DNA from: a virus
IMG/VR virus record: IMGVR_UViG_3300047440_000191
Coordinates: 1-27,248 of that record
Reading direction: 5' to 3' (one strand)
Length of the DNA: 27,248 nucleotides
A model generated the notes under the pieces. That model had not been told where the DNA came from. It saw nothing but the letters and a program-made list of their open reading frames with translations, and ran no database searches. Within the stretch, counting starts at the first letter, position 1, and every line of letters begins with the position of its first letter. Positions 6,003-13,887 of the stretch are shown piece by piece. The position numbers were made by a program, and so were the translations under genes.

Positions 6003-7650
6003 GCTTGCACTGCGGAAGTCAGCCCCGGCACCGTCCGTGTGGACGTTCCCGGAGGCGTTCGACTTGCGGCTCATCAAGCTGCTCGAAGAGACCTTACACA
6101 TTCAGTTCCCGAGCCCGGTCTTCCAGCAAGACCCGGTCAAGTTCTTTCGTGACATTCTCGGCGTCGCGCCCTGGTCGCGGCAGATCGAGATCATCGAAGC
6201 GGTGCGCGATCACAAGCGTGTCGCAGTGTGCTCAGGCCACAAGGTCTCGAAGTCGCACACTGCTGCAGGCATAGCACTGTGGTTCTACTGTTCGTTCGAT
6301 GACGCCCGCGTCGTGCTCACGAGCACCACCTCACGCCAGGTCGACCAGATACTCTGGCGTGAGCTGCGCATGCTGCGCGCGCGCGCTGGGCGGTGTGTGG
6401 AGTGCAAGCTCGAAGACCCGAGCGGGCTCATCATCCCGCGCCCGTGCGAACACTCCACACTGATCGAAGGCGAACAGGGTGAGCTGGCGCGGACGGGGCT
6501 CAAGTCATCTGACTTCCGTGAGGTGGTCGGCTTCACTGCGCGTGAGGCGGAAGCTGTGGCCGGCATCAGCGGGCGCAATCTGCTCTACATCGCAGACGAA
6601 GCTTCGGGCATCGGGGATGAGATATTCGACGCCATCGAGGGCAACCGCGCCGGCGGCGCGCGCCTGGTGATGCTCTCCAACGGCACGCGCAATGAGGGCG
6701 CGTTCTTCGAGGCATTCACTACGAAGTCAGCGTTCTACTTCACGATGCGTGTGTCGTCAGAAGAGACGCCGAACGTGATCGAAGGGCGTGAGGTCATCCC
6801 CGGTCTGGCAACGCGTGAGTGGGTGGAAGAGAAGAAACAAGAGTGGGGCGAAAACAGTCCGCTCTACCTCATACGTGTCAAGGGTCAGCACGCACTGTCA
6901 GAAGAAGCGAAAATCTTCTCGGTGCACATGATCGGCCAAGCCGAAGCACGCTGGGCTGTGACGCCCGACGCTGGCCGCCTGTACATCGGCATCGATCCAG
7001 CTGGTGAGACTGGGCTCGGTGATGACACTGCGTTCGCTGTGCGGCGCGGCATGAAGCTGCTGGCTGTGCGGCGACAGCGCGGGCTGAACGATGAGCAGCA
7101 CTTCGTCCAGCTGATGCTGCTGATACAAGAGTTCGCGCTGCCACGTGAGCTGCCGGTCGTCGTGCTCGACCGTGACGGCCCGATCGGCATGAAGCTCTCT
7201 GCTCATCTGCGCGCGCACGAAGAAGGCGACGCCCGCCGCTTCGAGCTGGTGACAGTCCGCGCAGCTGACAAAGCGATCAGGCAGCCATACATCTACGACC
7301 GCATGCGTGATGAGCTATGCGCGAACTTGTACGCATGGTTCCGCGACGGCGGCGCCATCGTCGAAGACGTCAAGCTCGAAGCAGAGCTGCACGCCATGGA
7401 GTGGAAGCAAGCTATCACTGGCCGACTCAAGCTCACGCCGAAGGACACGTTGCGGAAGCTGCTAGGCAGGTCACCTGACACTTATGATGCAGTCGCACTC
7501 TGTGCATGGGAACCACTAAGCATGATGCAAGCCCTCACGACTGATGAACGCGCGAAGCTCGATGCAGCCACAGCTCCAGCTGCGCCGATGCAGCCGTATG
7601 CAGAGCAGACGTTCGACCCATTCAGCGGAGGTGAATGGTGGAGGCGCTAA
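5980..7650 (+). CDS. terL: Terminase large subunit, 556 aa
   Basis: Packaging motor ATPase and nuclease. The P-loop lies at residues 85-92, SGHKVSKS, with Ser at 90 where Gly is usual. Walker B is LLYIADEA (201-208). The RNase H-like nuclease has acidic residues at GIDPAGE (D339), VVLDRDG (D397/D399) and PDTYDAVAL (D500/D503). An insertion in the ATPase domain carries C139, C142, C156 and H158, a possible zinc knuckle. The start is GTG 5980 after GAGG, overlapping the upstream gene by 23 nt. Length and layout fit large terminases of Mu-like phages. Confidence 0.93.
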   Translation: MTRSIARELALRKSAPAPSVWTFPEAFDLRLIKLLEETLHIQFPSPVFQQDPVKFFRDILGVAPWSRQIEIIEAVRDHKRVAVCSGHKVSKSHTAAGIALWFYCSFDDARVVLTSTTSRQVDQILWRELRMLRARAGRCVECKLEDPSGLIIPRPCEHSTLIEGEQGELARTGLKSSDFREVVGFTAREAEAVAGISGRNLLYIADEASGIGDEIFDAIEGNRAGGARLVMLSNGTRNEGAFFEAFTTKSAFYFTMRVSSEETPNVIEGREVIPGLATREWVEEKKQEWGENSPLYLIRVKGQHALSEEAKIFSVHMIGQAEARWAVTPDAGRLYIGIDPAGETGLGDDTAFAVRRGMKLLAVRRQRGLNDEQHFVQLMLLIQEFALPRELPVVVLDRDGPIGMKLSAHLRAHEEGDARRFELVTVRAADKAIRQPYIYDRMRDELCANLYAWFRDGGAIVEDVKLEAELHAMEWKQAITGRLKLTPKDTLRKLLGRSPDTYDAVALCAWEPLSMMQALTTDERAKLDAATAPAAPMQPYAEQTFDPFSGGEWWRR

Positions 7651-7871
7651 CGTACGGACGCCGCGTGCTCTGGAAGCTCTGCCAGCGGACCACCCAGCGT
7701 GAGGTTGCGCTGCGCTGTGGAGTGGTCAAGTCATGCGTGTCGGAGTGGCTGTCAGGCGCAGCGCGGCCGTCCCGGACGTCAGCAGCGCGCATGCAGGCGC
7801 TCTACGGGATCGCGCCTAACGCCTGGGGGCCACCGCCGAGCTCCGGGTGGCAGCGTCACCGTGTTCGCTGA
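7635..7871 (+). CDS. XRE-type HTH protein, 78 aa
   Basis: ATG 7635 lies inside the last codons of the large terminase (16-nt overlap), with GGAGGTG just upstream. Residues ~18-60 fit a Cro/C1-type HTH: TTQREVALRCGVVKSCVSEW, then LSGAARPSRTSAARMQALYG. The protein consists of little else. Such a small HTH between large terminase and portal is unusual as a regulator; it could be a DNA-binding accessory to packaging or a transcription switch. It resembles the HTH of the 5439 gene in the pattern SGxxxPSxxSxARMxxxYGI / SGRKVPSPEARxRIxxxFGI. Confidence 0.75.
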   Translation: MVEALTYGRRVLWKLCQRTTQREVALRCGVVKSCVSEWLSGAARPSRTSAARMQALYGIAPNAWGPPPSSGWQRHRVR

Positions 7872-7902
7872 GTAGTTCGCGCGCCCGCGGCACGTTCGCC
7901 GT

Positions 7903-9510
7903 GTGGAGCTTCTAGACGGCATCGCGCTAGCGACTTCCCGACTACTCGGGCGCTCGACCTACACGCCCGCAGCGTACGCGGCCGGACAGATCGACATCGA
8001 CGAAGCCCGGCGCAGCGTCAACGGCGGCCAGCTCCAGATGCCGACCCAGACGCAGGCGCGCTGGTATCTGGCTGACCTGGAGCACGCCGAACACTGCGCG
8101 GACATGGGTGACTTGCGCCTGGCTGGTAGGCTGATGGCAGCAGCCCGCAGAGACGGCGTCATCACTGGCGTGCTGTCGACCCTCACGTCAGGGCTGGTGC
8201 AACTGCCGCGGCGCTTCCGTGGCAACCCGGATGTCGTCGCAGCCCTCAGCGTCGGCCGTGACTCTGTGCGCTCACTCTATGATGAGATGTTCCCGCCCGC
8301 CGAAGTCTCAGCGCTGGTCGCTGATGGTGAGGTGTTAGGCGTCGGCGTTGCAGAGCTTATCCCAGTGGTCGGCCGTGACTTCCCCGTTATGTGCCGGCTC
8401 GATCCACAGTTCTTGCAGTACGTGTGGAGTGAGAACCGCTGGTACTATATGAGTGTCATTGGTCGGCTGCCTATCACTCCGGGTGATGGCCGCTGGATGC
8501 TCCACATGCCAGGCGGCCGTGTGGCTCCGTGGAACCAGGGAAGCTGGCGCGCAGTCGGGCGCTGCTACATCCGCAAGGACCACGCGAACTGGCATAAGGA
8601 CAACTGGGAGGCCAAGCTCGCGCACCCCGCACGCGTCGCTGTGGCACCACAGGGCGCGACCGAAGCCATGCGTGAGTCATGGTTCAAGCGTGCAGCTGCC
8701 TGGGGCATAAACACTGTATTCCAAGTGACGCCGGGCTATGACGTCCGCTTGGTCGAGTCGAACGGCCGTGGAGCTGACAGCTTCACCCGAACCATCGACG
8801 AGCAGAACCGGGAGATCGTCATCACGATCGCCGGCCAGACAGTCAGCACTGAGGGCGGCAAGGGCTTCAGCTCCACCGACCTGCACCGCACGATCCGCGC
8901 GGACCGCATTCAAGCTGCAGCTGAGGCGCTGGCCTACACGCTGAACACTCAGGGCATCCCGGTGTTCGTGGCCGCGCGGTGGGGCACAGCTGCGATCGAT
9001 GAGATGCCATGTGTAGTCGAATACGACGTCACTCCGCCCAAGGACAAGAACGCTGAGGCGCAGGCCATGGTGACGCTCGCGAGCGCGATCCAACAGATGC
9101 AGACCGCACTGACGGGCTCGACCGAAGTGTTAGACGTCACGACGCTGTGTGAGGATTACAACGTCCCGACCATGCCGCCTGAGCTGAAGGCTGTGGAGCC
9201 GACGAAGCTGCGCCTGGTGGGCGGGACCGACGTCGACGGGACCACCGAAGAGAACCCGGTCGCCGGCACTGGCAAGCCCGCACAGGACAGCGCCATGAAC
9301 GGCGCGCAGATCGCTTCGATCGTACAGGTCGTGCAAGCCGTCGTGGAGGGCACGCTCCCACGCGACGCTGCGCACGGCATCATCAAGCGGGCGTTCCTCG
9401 TGGACGATGCAGCCGCTGATGAGATGCTCGGCTCGGCAGCGCCGAAGCCAGCTCCGACCGTCGAGCCGGGCACGCCCCCAGCACCTAACAGTCAGGAGGC
9501 AGCCGCATGA
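7903..9510 (+). CDS. Portal protein, Mu gp29-like (DUF935 family), 535 aa
   Basis: Dodecameric DNA gate at one capsid vertex; binds the large terminase. Recognised by position directly after terminase and before the protease, and by DUF935-like features: early RWYLADLEHAE...GDLRLAGRLM followed by VITGVLSTLTSGLVQLPRRF, and a central block with TPGYDVRLVES, IVITIAGQTVST and HRTIRADRIQAAAEALAYTL. The C-terminal ~100 residues are low-complexity Ala/Pro/Thr. The start is a GTG at 7903 (GTG 7901 is in another frame) without a strong ribosome site. It ends in an ATGA overlap with the protease. Confidence 0.85.
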   Translation: MELLDGIALATSRLLGRSTYTPAAYAAGQIDIDEARRSVNGGQLQMPTQTQARWYLADLEHAEHCADMGDLRLAGRLMAAARRDGVITGVLSTLTSGLVQLPRRFRGNPDVVAALSVGRDSVRSLYDEMFPPAEVSALVADGEVLGVGVAELIPVVGRDFPVMCRLDPQFLQYVWSENRWYYMSVIGRLPITPGDGRWMLHMPGGRVAPWNQGSWRAVGRCYIRKDHANWHKDNWEAKLAHPARVAVAPQGATEAMRESWFKRAAAWGINTVFQVTPGYDVRLVESNGRGADSFTRTIDEQNREIVITIAGQTVSTEGGKGFSSTDLHRTIRADRIQAAAEALAYTLNTQGIPVFVAARWGTAAIDEMPCVVEYDVTPPKDKNAEAQAMVTLASAIQQMQTALTGSTEVLDVTTLCEDYNVPTMPPELKAVEPTKLRLVGGTDVDGTTEENPVAGTGKPAQDSAMNGAQIASIVQVVQAVVEGTLPRDAAHGIIKRAFLVDDAAADEMLGSAAPKPAPTVEPGTPPAPNSQEAAA

Positions 9511-10952
9511 AAGCTGCGAAGTACGATCGGCGCGGGCTTCTGGCTGTGCTCCCTGAGTCACTCGACAAAGTGTTCGTCGAGCCGCAGCGGCACGCGGGCG
9601 CGGACGCTGAGGCAGACGCCAGCGGCGTCGTGATCGTCGACGTGTGCGGGCCGCTGGAGTCAGAGCCGCATCCGTTCTGGGATTCGTACCCGGCAGTGCT
9701 CGCGCGGGTGCAGTTCGCCATGGAGATGTCTGGCTGCCGAGCTGTGGTGCTGCGCATCAGCAGCCCCGGCGGCGAGGCGCATGGATGCTTCGACGCAGCT
9801 CGAGCTCTGCGCGCGCTGTCAGAGCAGAAGGGCATCCCGCTCTGTGCGTACGTCGAAGACCGCGCATGCAGCGCTGCGTATGCGCTCGCGTGTGCCGCGC
9901 AGAACATCTACCTCAGCGCCTCATCACTGGTGGGCTCGATCGGCGTCTTGTACGTCCGCGAGGACATCAGCGCCCGCAACGTGGCCATGGGTCTGCGGGT
10001 GGAGTTCGTTGCGTCTGGCGCGCGCAAGGCAGACGGCAACCCTCACAACCCTGTCACCAGTGAGGAGCTGTCATCACAGCAAGTCATCGTCGATGAGATG
10101 GCCGACTTGTTCTTCGATCTCGTGCGTGAGCTGCGGCACGGGCTGGATGCTCGCGCGCTGCAGGCTGGTGTGTTCCTGGGCTCCAGCGCTGTGCGCATGA
10201 AGCTCGCTGATGATGTTGTGTCATTCGACGGGCTGCGTGCCCTCATAACAAGTGGTGAACTAACAATGAACGCATACGAGAAGGCGCGTAAAGCGCTCGC
10301 TGAAGCCGCTGAGGGTGACGACGCCAATGCAGCAGCTGCGAAGCGTGCGCTTGCTGCCATGGACGACAAGCCTGCTGAAGATGCCGAAGGCGACGAAGAG
10401 AAGCCCGACGCTGAGGGTGACGAAGAGAAGCCCGACGCTGAGGGTGACGACGCGGAGCCAGCTGCTGCAAGCGCAGAGGGCAGTGATGGTGAGGTCGATG
10501 AGAAGAAGGACAAGGACCCGCCACCAGCTGCGCGCAAAGCGAAGGCTGGTGACGCTGGTGCAACTGCGCTCGCCGAAGTGCGGAAGCTCACCGCACAGGT
10601 CGCGAAGGAGCGTGACGCCCGCCTACGCGCAGAAGTGTATGCGACGCGGCCTGACTGGTCGCCAGCGTTCATCAAGACGCTGGCCGGCATGCCGATCGCA
10701 GCGCTCAAGGATGGCGCGAAGAACTGGCCGAAGCAGCAGAGCGGCGTGACTGCCAGCTCGGCGCTCGCAGCCACCCGCGTGAAGCCCACAGTCGGCGGCG
10801 CTCCCACGCTCGCTGACGGGACGCCTCTCAACTCGCTGTCGGCGCGCATGGGCCTCGGCGGAGAGACGCGGGGTGTTGTGTCATCCGAGTTCAAACTGCA
10901 GTTAGGCGCACCGGTGCAGACGCTGCCGGTGCCAGGAGGCAGCAATGGCTGA
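9507..10952 (+). CDS. Head maturation protease (S49/SppA-like) fused to scaffold, 481 aa
   Basis: Residues ~40-250 are an S49-type serine protease: VVIVDVCGPLES, LRISSPGGEAHG, the nucleophile in ACSAAYALA (S122), LVGSIGVL, and the dyad lysine in GARKADGNP (K174). The protein then changes character: residues ~265-350 are acidic, Ala/Glu/Lys-rich, with a perfect DEEKPDAEG duplication. A helical part follows and a Pro/Gly-rich tail. This matches protease plus scaffold, as in lambda C/Nu3 and Mu I/Z. An in-frame ATG at 10266 could start a separate 228-aa scaffold. ATGA overlap with portal. Confidence 0.88.
   Translation: MKAAKYDRRGLLAVLPESLDKVFVEPQRHAGADAEADASGVVIVDVCGPLESEPHPFWDSYPAVLARVQFAMEMSGCRAVVLRISSPGGEAHGCFDAARALRALSEQKGIPLCAYVEDRACSAAYALACAAQNIYLSASSLVGSIGVLYVREDISARNVAMGLRVEFVASGARKADGNPHNPVTSEELSSQQVIVDEMADLFFDLVRELRHGLDARALQAGVFLGSSAVRMKLADDVVSFDGLRALITSGELTMNAYEKARKALAEAAEGDDANAAAAKRALAAMDDKPAEDAEGDEEKPDAEGDEEKPDAEGDDAEPAAASAEGSDGEVDEKKDKDPPPAARKAKAGDAGATALAEVRKLTAQVAKERDARLRAEVYATRPDWSPAFIKTLAGMPIAALKDGAKNWPKQQSGVTASSALAATRVKPTVGGAPTLADGTPLNSLSARMGLGGETRGVVSSEFKLQLGAPVQTLPVPGGSNG
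10266..10952 (+). CDS. Possible nested scaffold protein, internal start, 228 aa
   Basis: In-frame ATG at codon 254 of the protease gene, right where the protease domain ends. GGTGA lies about 9 nt upstream and the sequence just before it (ACTAACA) is AT-richer than its surroundings. The product would begin MNAYEKARKALAEAAEG and hold only the acidic and helical scaffold part. Nested scaffold genes sharing the protease C-terminus are known for lambda Nu3 and Mu Z. Here it is inference from layout. Confidence 0.45.
   Translation: MNAYEKARKALAEAAEGDDANAAAAKRALAAMDDKPAEDAEGDEEKPDAEGDEEKPDAEGDDAEPAAASAEGSDGEVDEKKDKDPPPAARKAKAGDAGATALAEVRKLTAQVAKERDARLRAEVYATRPDWSPAFIKTLAGMPIAALKDGAKNWPKQQSGVTASSALAATRVKPTVGGAPTLADGTPLNSLSARMGLGGETRGVVSSEFKLQLGAPVQTLPVPGGSNG
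10392..10445 (+). repeat. Perfect 27-bp tandem duplication in scaffold region
   Basis: Two exact 27-bp copies (10392-10418 and 10419-10445), each encoding DEEKPDAEG, followed by a degenerate third start (DDAEP). The repeat lengthens the acidic linker between protease and scaffold without changing frame and points to recent slippage or unequal recombination. Confidence 0.9.
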
Positions 10953-11394
10953 CCGCATGGTTACCGAAGCGGTGTGGGGCTACCACGACTTCGTCTTGAA
11001 GTCGGCGACCGTGGCCGAGCGGGGCAAGCTCGCAGTGATCGACACTGCGGACGGCTCGATCACTAAGGGCGGCGCAGCTGCAACGCTGCTGCCGCTCGGC
11101 ATCTTCATGCAGAGCCTGACAGGTGATGGCGTGAAGAAGGTGCAGGTGCAGATGTTCCACCCGATCAACGCCCGGTGGTGGGAGAATGATGCAGCCGGCA
11201 CGCCAGCTGTAGCAGCCGACGTCGGCAAGGCCGCATACATCAAGGACGACCAGACTGTTACGCGTGCGACCACGGGTAGCGTGCTGGGCCTCATCCTCGA
11301 AGTGAGCACGCAGAAGGGCGTGCTCGTCTACTCGTCATATCCGTTCGCGAAGGCGCCAGCCGGCGCGCCGCTCGAAGAAGGCGGAGAGGTCTGA
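10945..11394 (+). CDS. Head decoration-like protein, 149 aa
   Basis: ATG 10945 overlaps the protease stop by 8 nt and has AGGAGG upstream, the strongest ribosome site in the head region, as expected for a protein needed in many copies. It is a beta-rich protein (KLAVIDTADGSITKGG, LLPLGIFMQ, VQVQMFHP, SVLGLILEVS). Position between protease/scaffold and major capsid is that of capsid-stabilising decoration proteins. I rely on position and composition, not on a clear motif. Confidence 0.65.
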   Translation: MADRMVTEAVWGYHDFVLKSATVAERGKLAVIDTADGSITKGGAAATLLPLGIFMQSLTGDGVKKVQVQMFHPINARWWENDAAGTPAVAADVGKAAYIKDDQTVTRATTGSVLGLILEVSTQKGVLVYSSYPFAKAPAGAPLEEGGEV

Positions 11395-11397
11395 GCC

Positions 11398-12420
11398 ATG
11401 CCAACTATCACACCACAGTTCTTGTACGACCTCGAGTCGAACATGCGGACGATTACCTCACAGGAGTATAATCGTCTCAACAGTCAGGTCTGGTGGAACA
11501 AGATCGCCAAGACCACTCCGTCGATGGCGCTCAAGGAGCGCATCACGTGGCTGCTCGACACAGCGCGCATCCAGCGCACTGGGCACGGCGGCAACCTGGA
11601 GTTCGAGGACATCGTTGCTCAGACCACTGAGGTCGAGAACTTGAACGCCGCTGCGGGGCTCAAGGTCAAGAAAGAGAAGTTCGAGGACGTCGACGGCAAC
11701 GGCATCGACTACGCCTCACACTGGTCGCGTGGCATCGGGGCCTATGCGGCGTACTGGCCGCAGAAGATGGTGGCGCAAGCCATCCTCACGAACCCGGTCA
11801 CGTACGACAATAAACAGTTCTTCGCGACGGATCACCCGGTGAATCCATTCCGCGCATCGGCTGGCACGTTTACGAACGTGTTCACTGCTGGTGCTGGGCC
11901 TGGGCCGCTGCCGATCGATGACTCTGTGACTGTCGACGTGGCAGTCAAGAACGTCGCGAAGGCGATCGCGTACATCGCCAGCATCAAGATGCCGAACGGT
12001 GAGGACCCACGGTTCCTGCGGGTGGCTTCGCTGTTCGTTCCACCGGCCATGACTGCGCGCGCGCAGCAAATCACTAACGCCAAGTTCATCGCTCAGGCTG
12101 CAGCGACAGCTGGTGGCTCGGGTGATGTCGAAGCGATGATTCGGAACTTCGGTCTAGGCCAGCCGGTCGAAGTGCCTGAGTTCGGCTCGGGCTTCGTCGG
12201 GGGCTCTGACACGACGTGGTTCCTCGGCATGGAGGACATCCTCACGAACGAGCTCGGCGCGTTCTCATATGTGAACCGCGAGCCGTTCAGCGTGCTGTTT
12301 TACGGACCTACTACGGACGCCGCGCTCGCGCGCATCCGAGAGTTCCAGTGGACCACTGAGGGTCGTAACTCGATCCTGCCGGGCCACCCGTACCTGCTCT
12401 ACAAGTGCTTGGCTGCGTGA
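11398..12420 (+). CDS. Major capsid protein, Mu gpT-like, 340 aa
   Basis: Builds the icosahedral head (HK97 fold). The N-terminus ITPQFLYDLESNMRTITSQE and the segment YDNKQFFATDHPVNP (around residue 138) fit the Mu-like head subunit gpT family, as do the positions after protease/scaffold and before a gp36-like protein. Towards the C-terminus, EVPEFGSGF and SILPGHPYLLYKC. No delta domain or prohead protease site is obvious, consistent with a separate scaffold. Ribosome site GGAGAGG, 3-nt gap from the upstream gene. Confidence 0.88.
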   Translation: MPTITPQFLYDLESNMRTITSQEYNRLNSQVWWNKIAKTTPSMALKERITWLLDTARIQRTGHGGNLEFEDIVAQTTEVENLNAAAGLKVKKEKFEDVDGNGIDYASHWSRGIGAYAAYWPQKMVAQAILTNPVTYDNKQFFATDHPVNPFRASAGTFTNVFTAGAGPGPLPIDDSVTVDVAVKNVAKAIAYIASIKMPNGEDPRFLRVASLFVPPAMTARAQQITNAKFIAQAAATAGGSGDVEAMIRNFGLGQPVEVPEFGSGFVGGSDTTWFLGMEDILTNELGAFSYVNREPFSVLFYGPTTDAALARIREFQWTTEGRNSILPGHPYLLYKCLAA

Positions 12421-12438
12421 GCTGCGCGGGGTGATGAG

Positions 12439-12924
12439 ATGCCGGGCACAGAACCGTATCTAACGTTCGACGAGTTCAAAGCGATATCGGTCGTGCCCGC
12501 GTCTTACATCGATGAGATCGAGACTGTGACTGCTGGCTGGGTGGCGAAGCGTATTCTGATGTTGTCTGCATACATCGATTCTAGATTGTCGAAACGCTAT
12601 GACGCCCCGTTCAAGGCGCCGTATCCGTTCGCCGTACAAGACTGGGTGGCGAAGATCGTTTCGCTCGACGTCTGGATGCGTCGGGGTGTGCAGCCCAATG
12701 ACGAAGAGTTCGCCGAGTACAAAGCACAGGCAGCACAGTCATACGATGAGCTGAAAGAAGCTGCGAACTCTGAGATCGGCTTGTTCGATCTCCCACTGCG
12801 CGCAGACACCAGCAGCACAGGCATCGTGAAGGGCGCGCCACTGGTCAGCTCTGAGATGTCGCCCTACGCATGGGCGGATGAACAAGCACGCATCGGGCGT
12901 CAAGAGGACCAGGGCATCCGATGA
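12439..12924 (+). CDS. Head-tail connector, Mu gp36-like (DUF1320-type), 161 aa
   Basis: Fits the small helical adaptor that binds under the portal: it begins YLTFDEFKAISVVP, then WVAKRILMLSAYIDSRLSKRYDAPF, then AVQDWVAKIVSLDVWMRRG. That pattern (order of secondary structure, short sites such as ID.RL..RY..P) is typical of DUF1320/gp36-like proteins placed directly after the major capsid gene. The C-terminal third is more variable. GGTGATGAG precedes the ATG. Confidence 0.78.
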   Translation: MPGTEPYLTFDEFKAISVVPASYIDEIETVTAGWVAKRILMLSAYIDSRLSKRYDAPFKAPYPFAVQDWVAKIVSLDVWMRRGVQPNDEEFAEYKAQAAQSYDELKEAANSEIGLFDLPLRADTSSTGIVKGAPLVSSEMSPYAWADEQARIGRQEDQGIR

Positions 12925-13307
12925 TTACTGTGGAAGAGATGCAGCGCCGCATCCAGGAGCTGCCTGAAGCTCTCACACGGGGCTCCTGGCAGAAGCTCAC
13001 AGCAGCCGCACGTGAGGAGCTGGAGCGCACGATCAATGCGGGCAAGACGCCAGACGGCGTGCCCTGGGCGAAGCGGAAGCGCGGCACCGGCGCAGTGCTG
13101 GTGAATGCAGCTGCGGCGCTCAAGGTCGCGACCATCCAGAACGTCATCTGGATGCGCCTCACTGGGCCTGAAGCCCGGCACCACCGCGGCGCAGTCAAGG
13201 GCGGCGTCACGCGCGAGATAATCCTCACGCACCTCACAGACACCATGGCGACAGTTATCCATGACGTCTTGACTAAGGCGTTCAGCGAAACAGTGAGCGG
13301 TGCCTAG
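12921..13307 (+). CDS. Virion morphogenesis / tail completion protein, Mu gpG-like, 128 aa
   Basis: ATGA overlap with the gp36-like gene. It contains the pattern GKTPDGVPWAKRKRGTGAVLVNAAAALK, where G-x-PW-x-K and a later L-x-x-x-AAL resemble phage virion morphogenesis (gpG) and HK97 gp10-like neck/tail completion proteins. A GxxARHHRGAVKGG segment stands where such proteins carry a Y-x-x-H-Q-x-G element. Position between gp36-like and tail terminator agrees. It probably acts in joining head and tail. Confidence 0.7.
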   Translation: MITVEEMQRRIQELPEALTRGSWQKLTAAAREELERTINAGKTPDGVPWAKRKRGTGAVLVNAAAALKVATIQNVIWMRLTGPEARHHRGAVKGGVTREIILTHLTDTMATVIHDVLTKAFSETVSGA

Positions 13308-13887
13308 TGAACTTGCACTCCCATGGCTGTATCGGACTGTCAGTGCTGCGCTCGCCGCAGACGGCACGCCAGTACAGAACCTATTCGGCTGGCGCATCCC
13401 AGCGCAGCACCCGACAGGCAACCGCATTGCGTGGGTGCCTGGCGATCCTACCGGCACGCTCGGGCTGGTCACAGCGCCGCGCAACCCCGGTGGCAATCCC
13501 CGCACGCTCGGGACACTCACCGAACTGTTTACGTGCATCATCTTCGGGCAGGACCCCGCAGACCCAGAGAACGAACTCTTACAGTATTCGATTGTCAGGT
13601 ACCTGCGTGATGCTTGGTATCGGGCTGTCTACAACGCAGCGCACGGCTCGTTTCAAGTGCGGGCGGAGAAGTGGGAGATCGCCAAGCTAGAGCGCCGCTA
13701 CGGCGCTGCGCTCTCTGTGCTGTGTGAGATTCAAGCGACGATCCCCGATGAGCCGTTCCCGGCGACCGACCCGCCCGCTGTGATCGAGATACCGAACCCG
13801 GACCTGCATCCGGTCGAAGCAGAACTAACAGTCAGCGAACTGGATGTTGACGAAGTCATTCACGTGTCAGGAGACGACCCAATATGA
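13300..13887 (+). CDS. Probable tail terminator protein, 195 aa
   Basis: GTG 13300 overlaps the previous gene by 8 nt. The first ~160 residues are a compact alpha/beta protein: VSAALAADGTPVQNLFGWRI, TLTELFTCIIFGQ, YGAALSVLCEIQATIP. The order helix, strand, helix and long strands fits phage tail terminators (gpU-like), and the gene sits just before the sheath, where they are usual. The last ~35 residues are acidic (ELTVSELDVDEVIHVSGDDP). It would cap the tail tube at its final length. No specific family motif is recognised. Confidence 0.6.
   Translation: MPSELALPWLYRTVSAALAADGTPVQNLFGWRIPAQHPTGNRIAWVPGDPTGTLGLVTAPRNPGGNPRTLGTLTELFTCIIFGQDPADPENELLQYSIVRYLRDAWYRAVYNAAHGSFQVRAEKWEIAKLERRYGAALSVLCEIQATIPDEPFPATDPPAVIEIPNPDLHPVEAELTVSELDVDEVIHVSGDDPI

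Noticed and set aside
10043-10945. 300-aa minus-strand reading frame opposite the protease/scaffold
   Set aside because: Ser/Ala-rich low-complexity translation with no ribosome site, a shadow of the acidic Ala/Glu-rich plus-strand gene.
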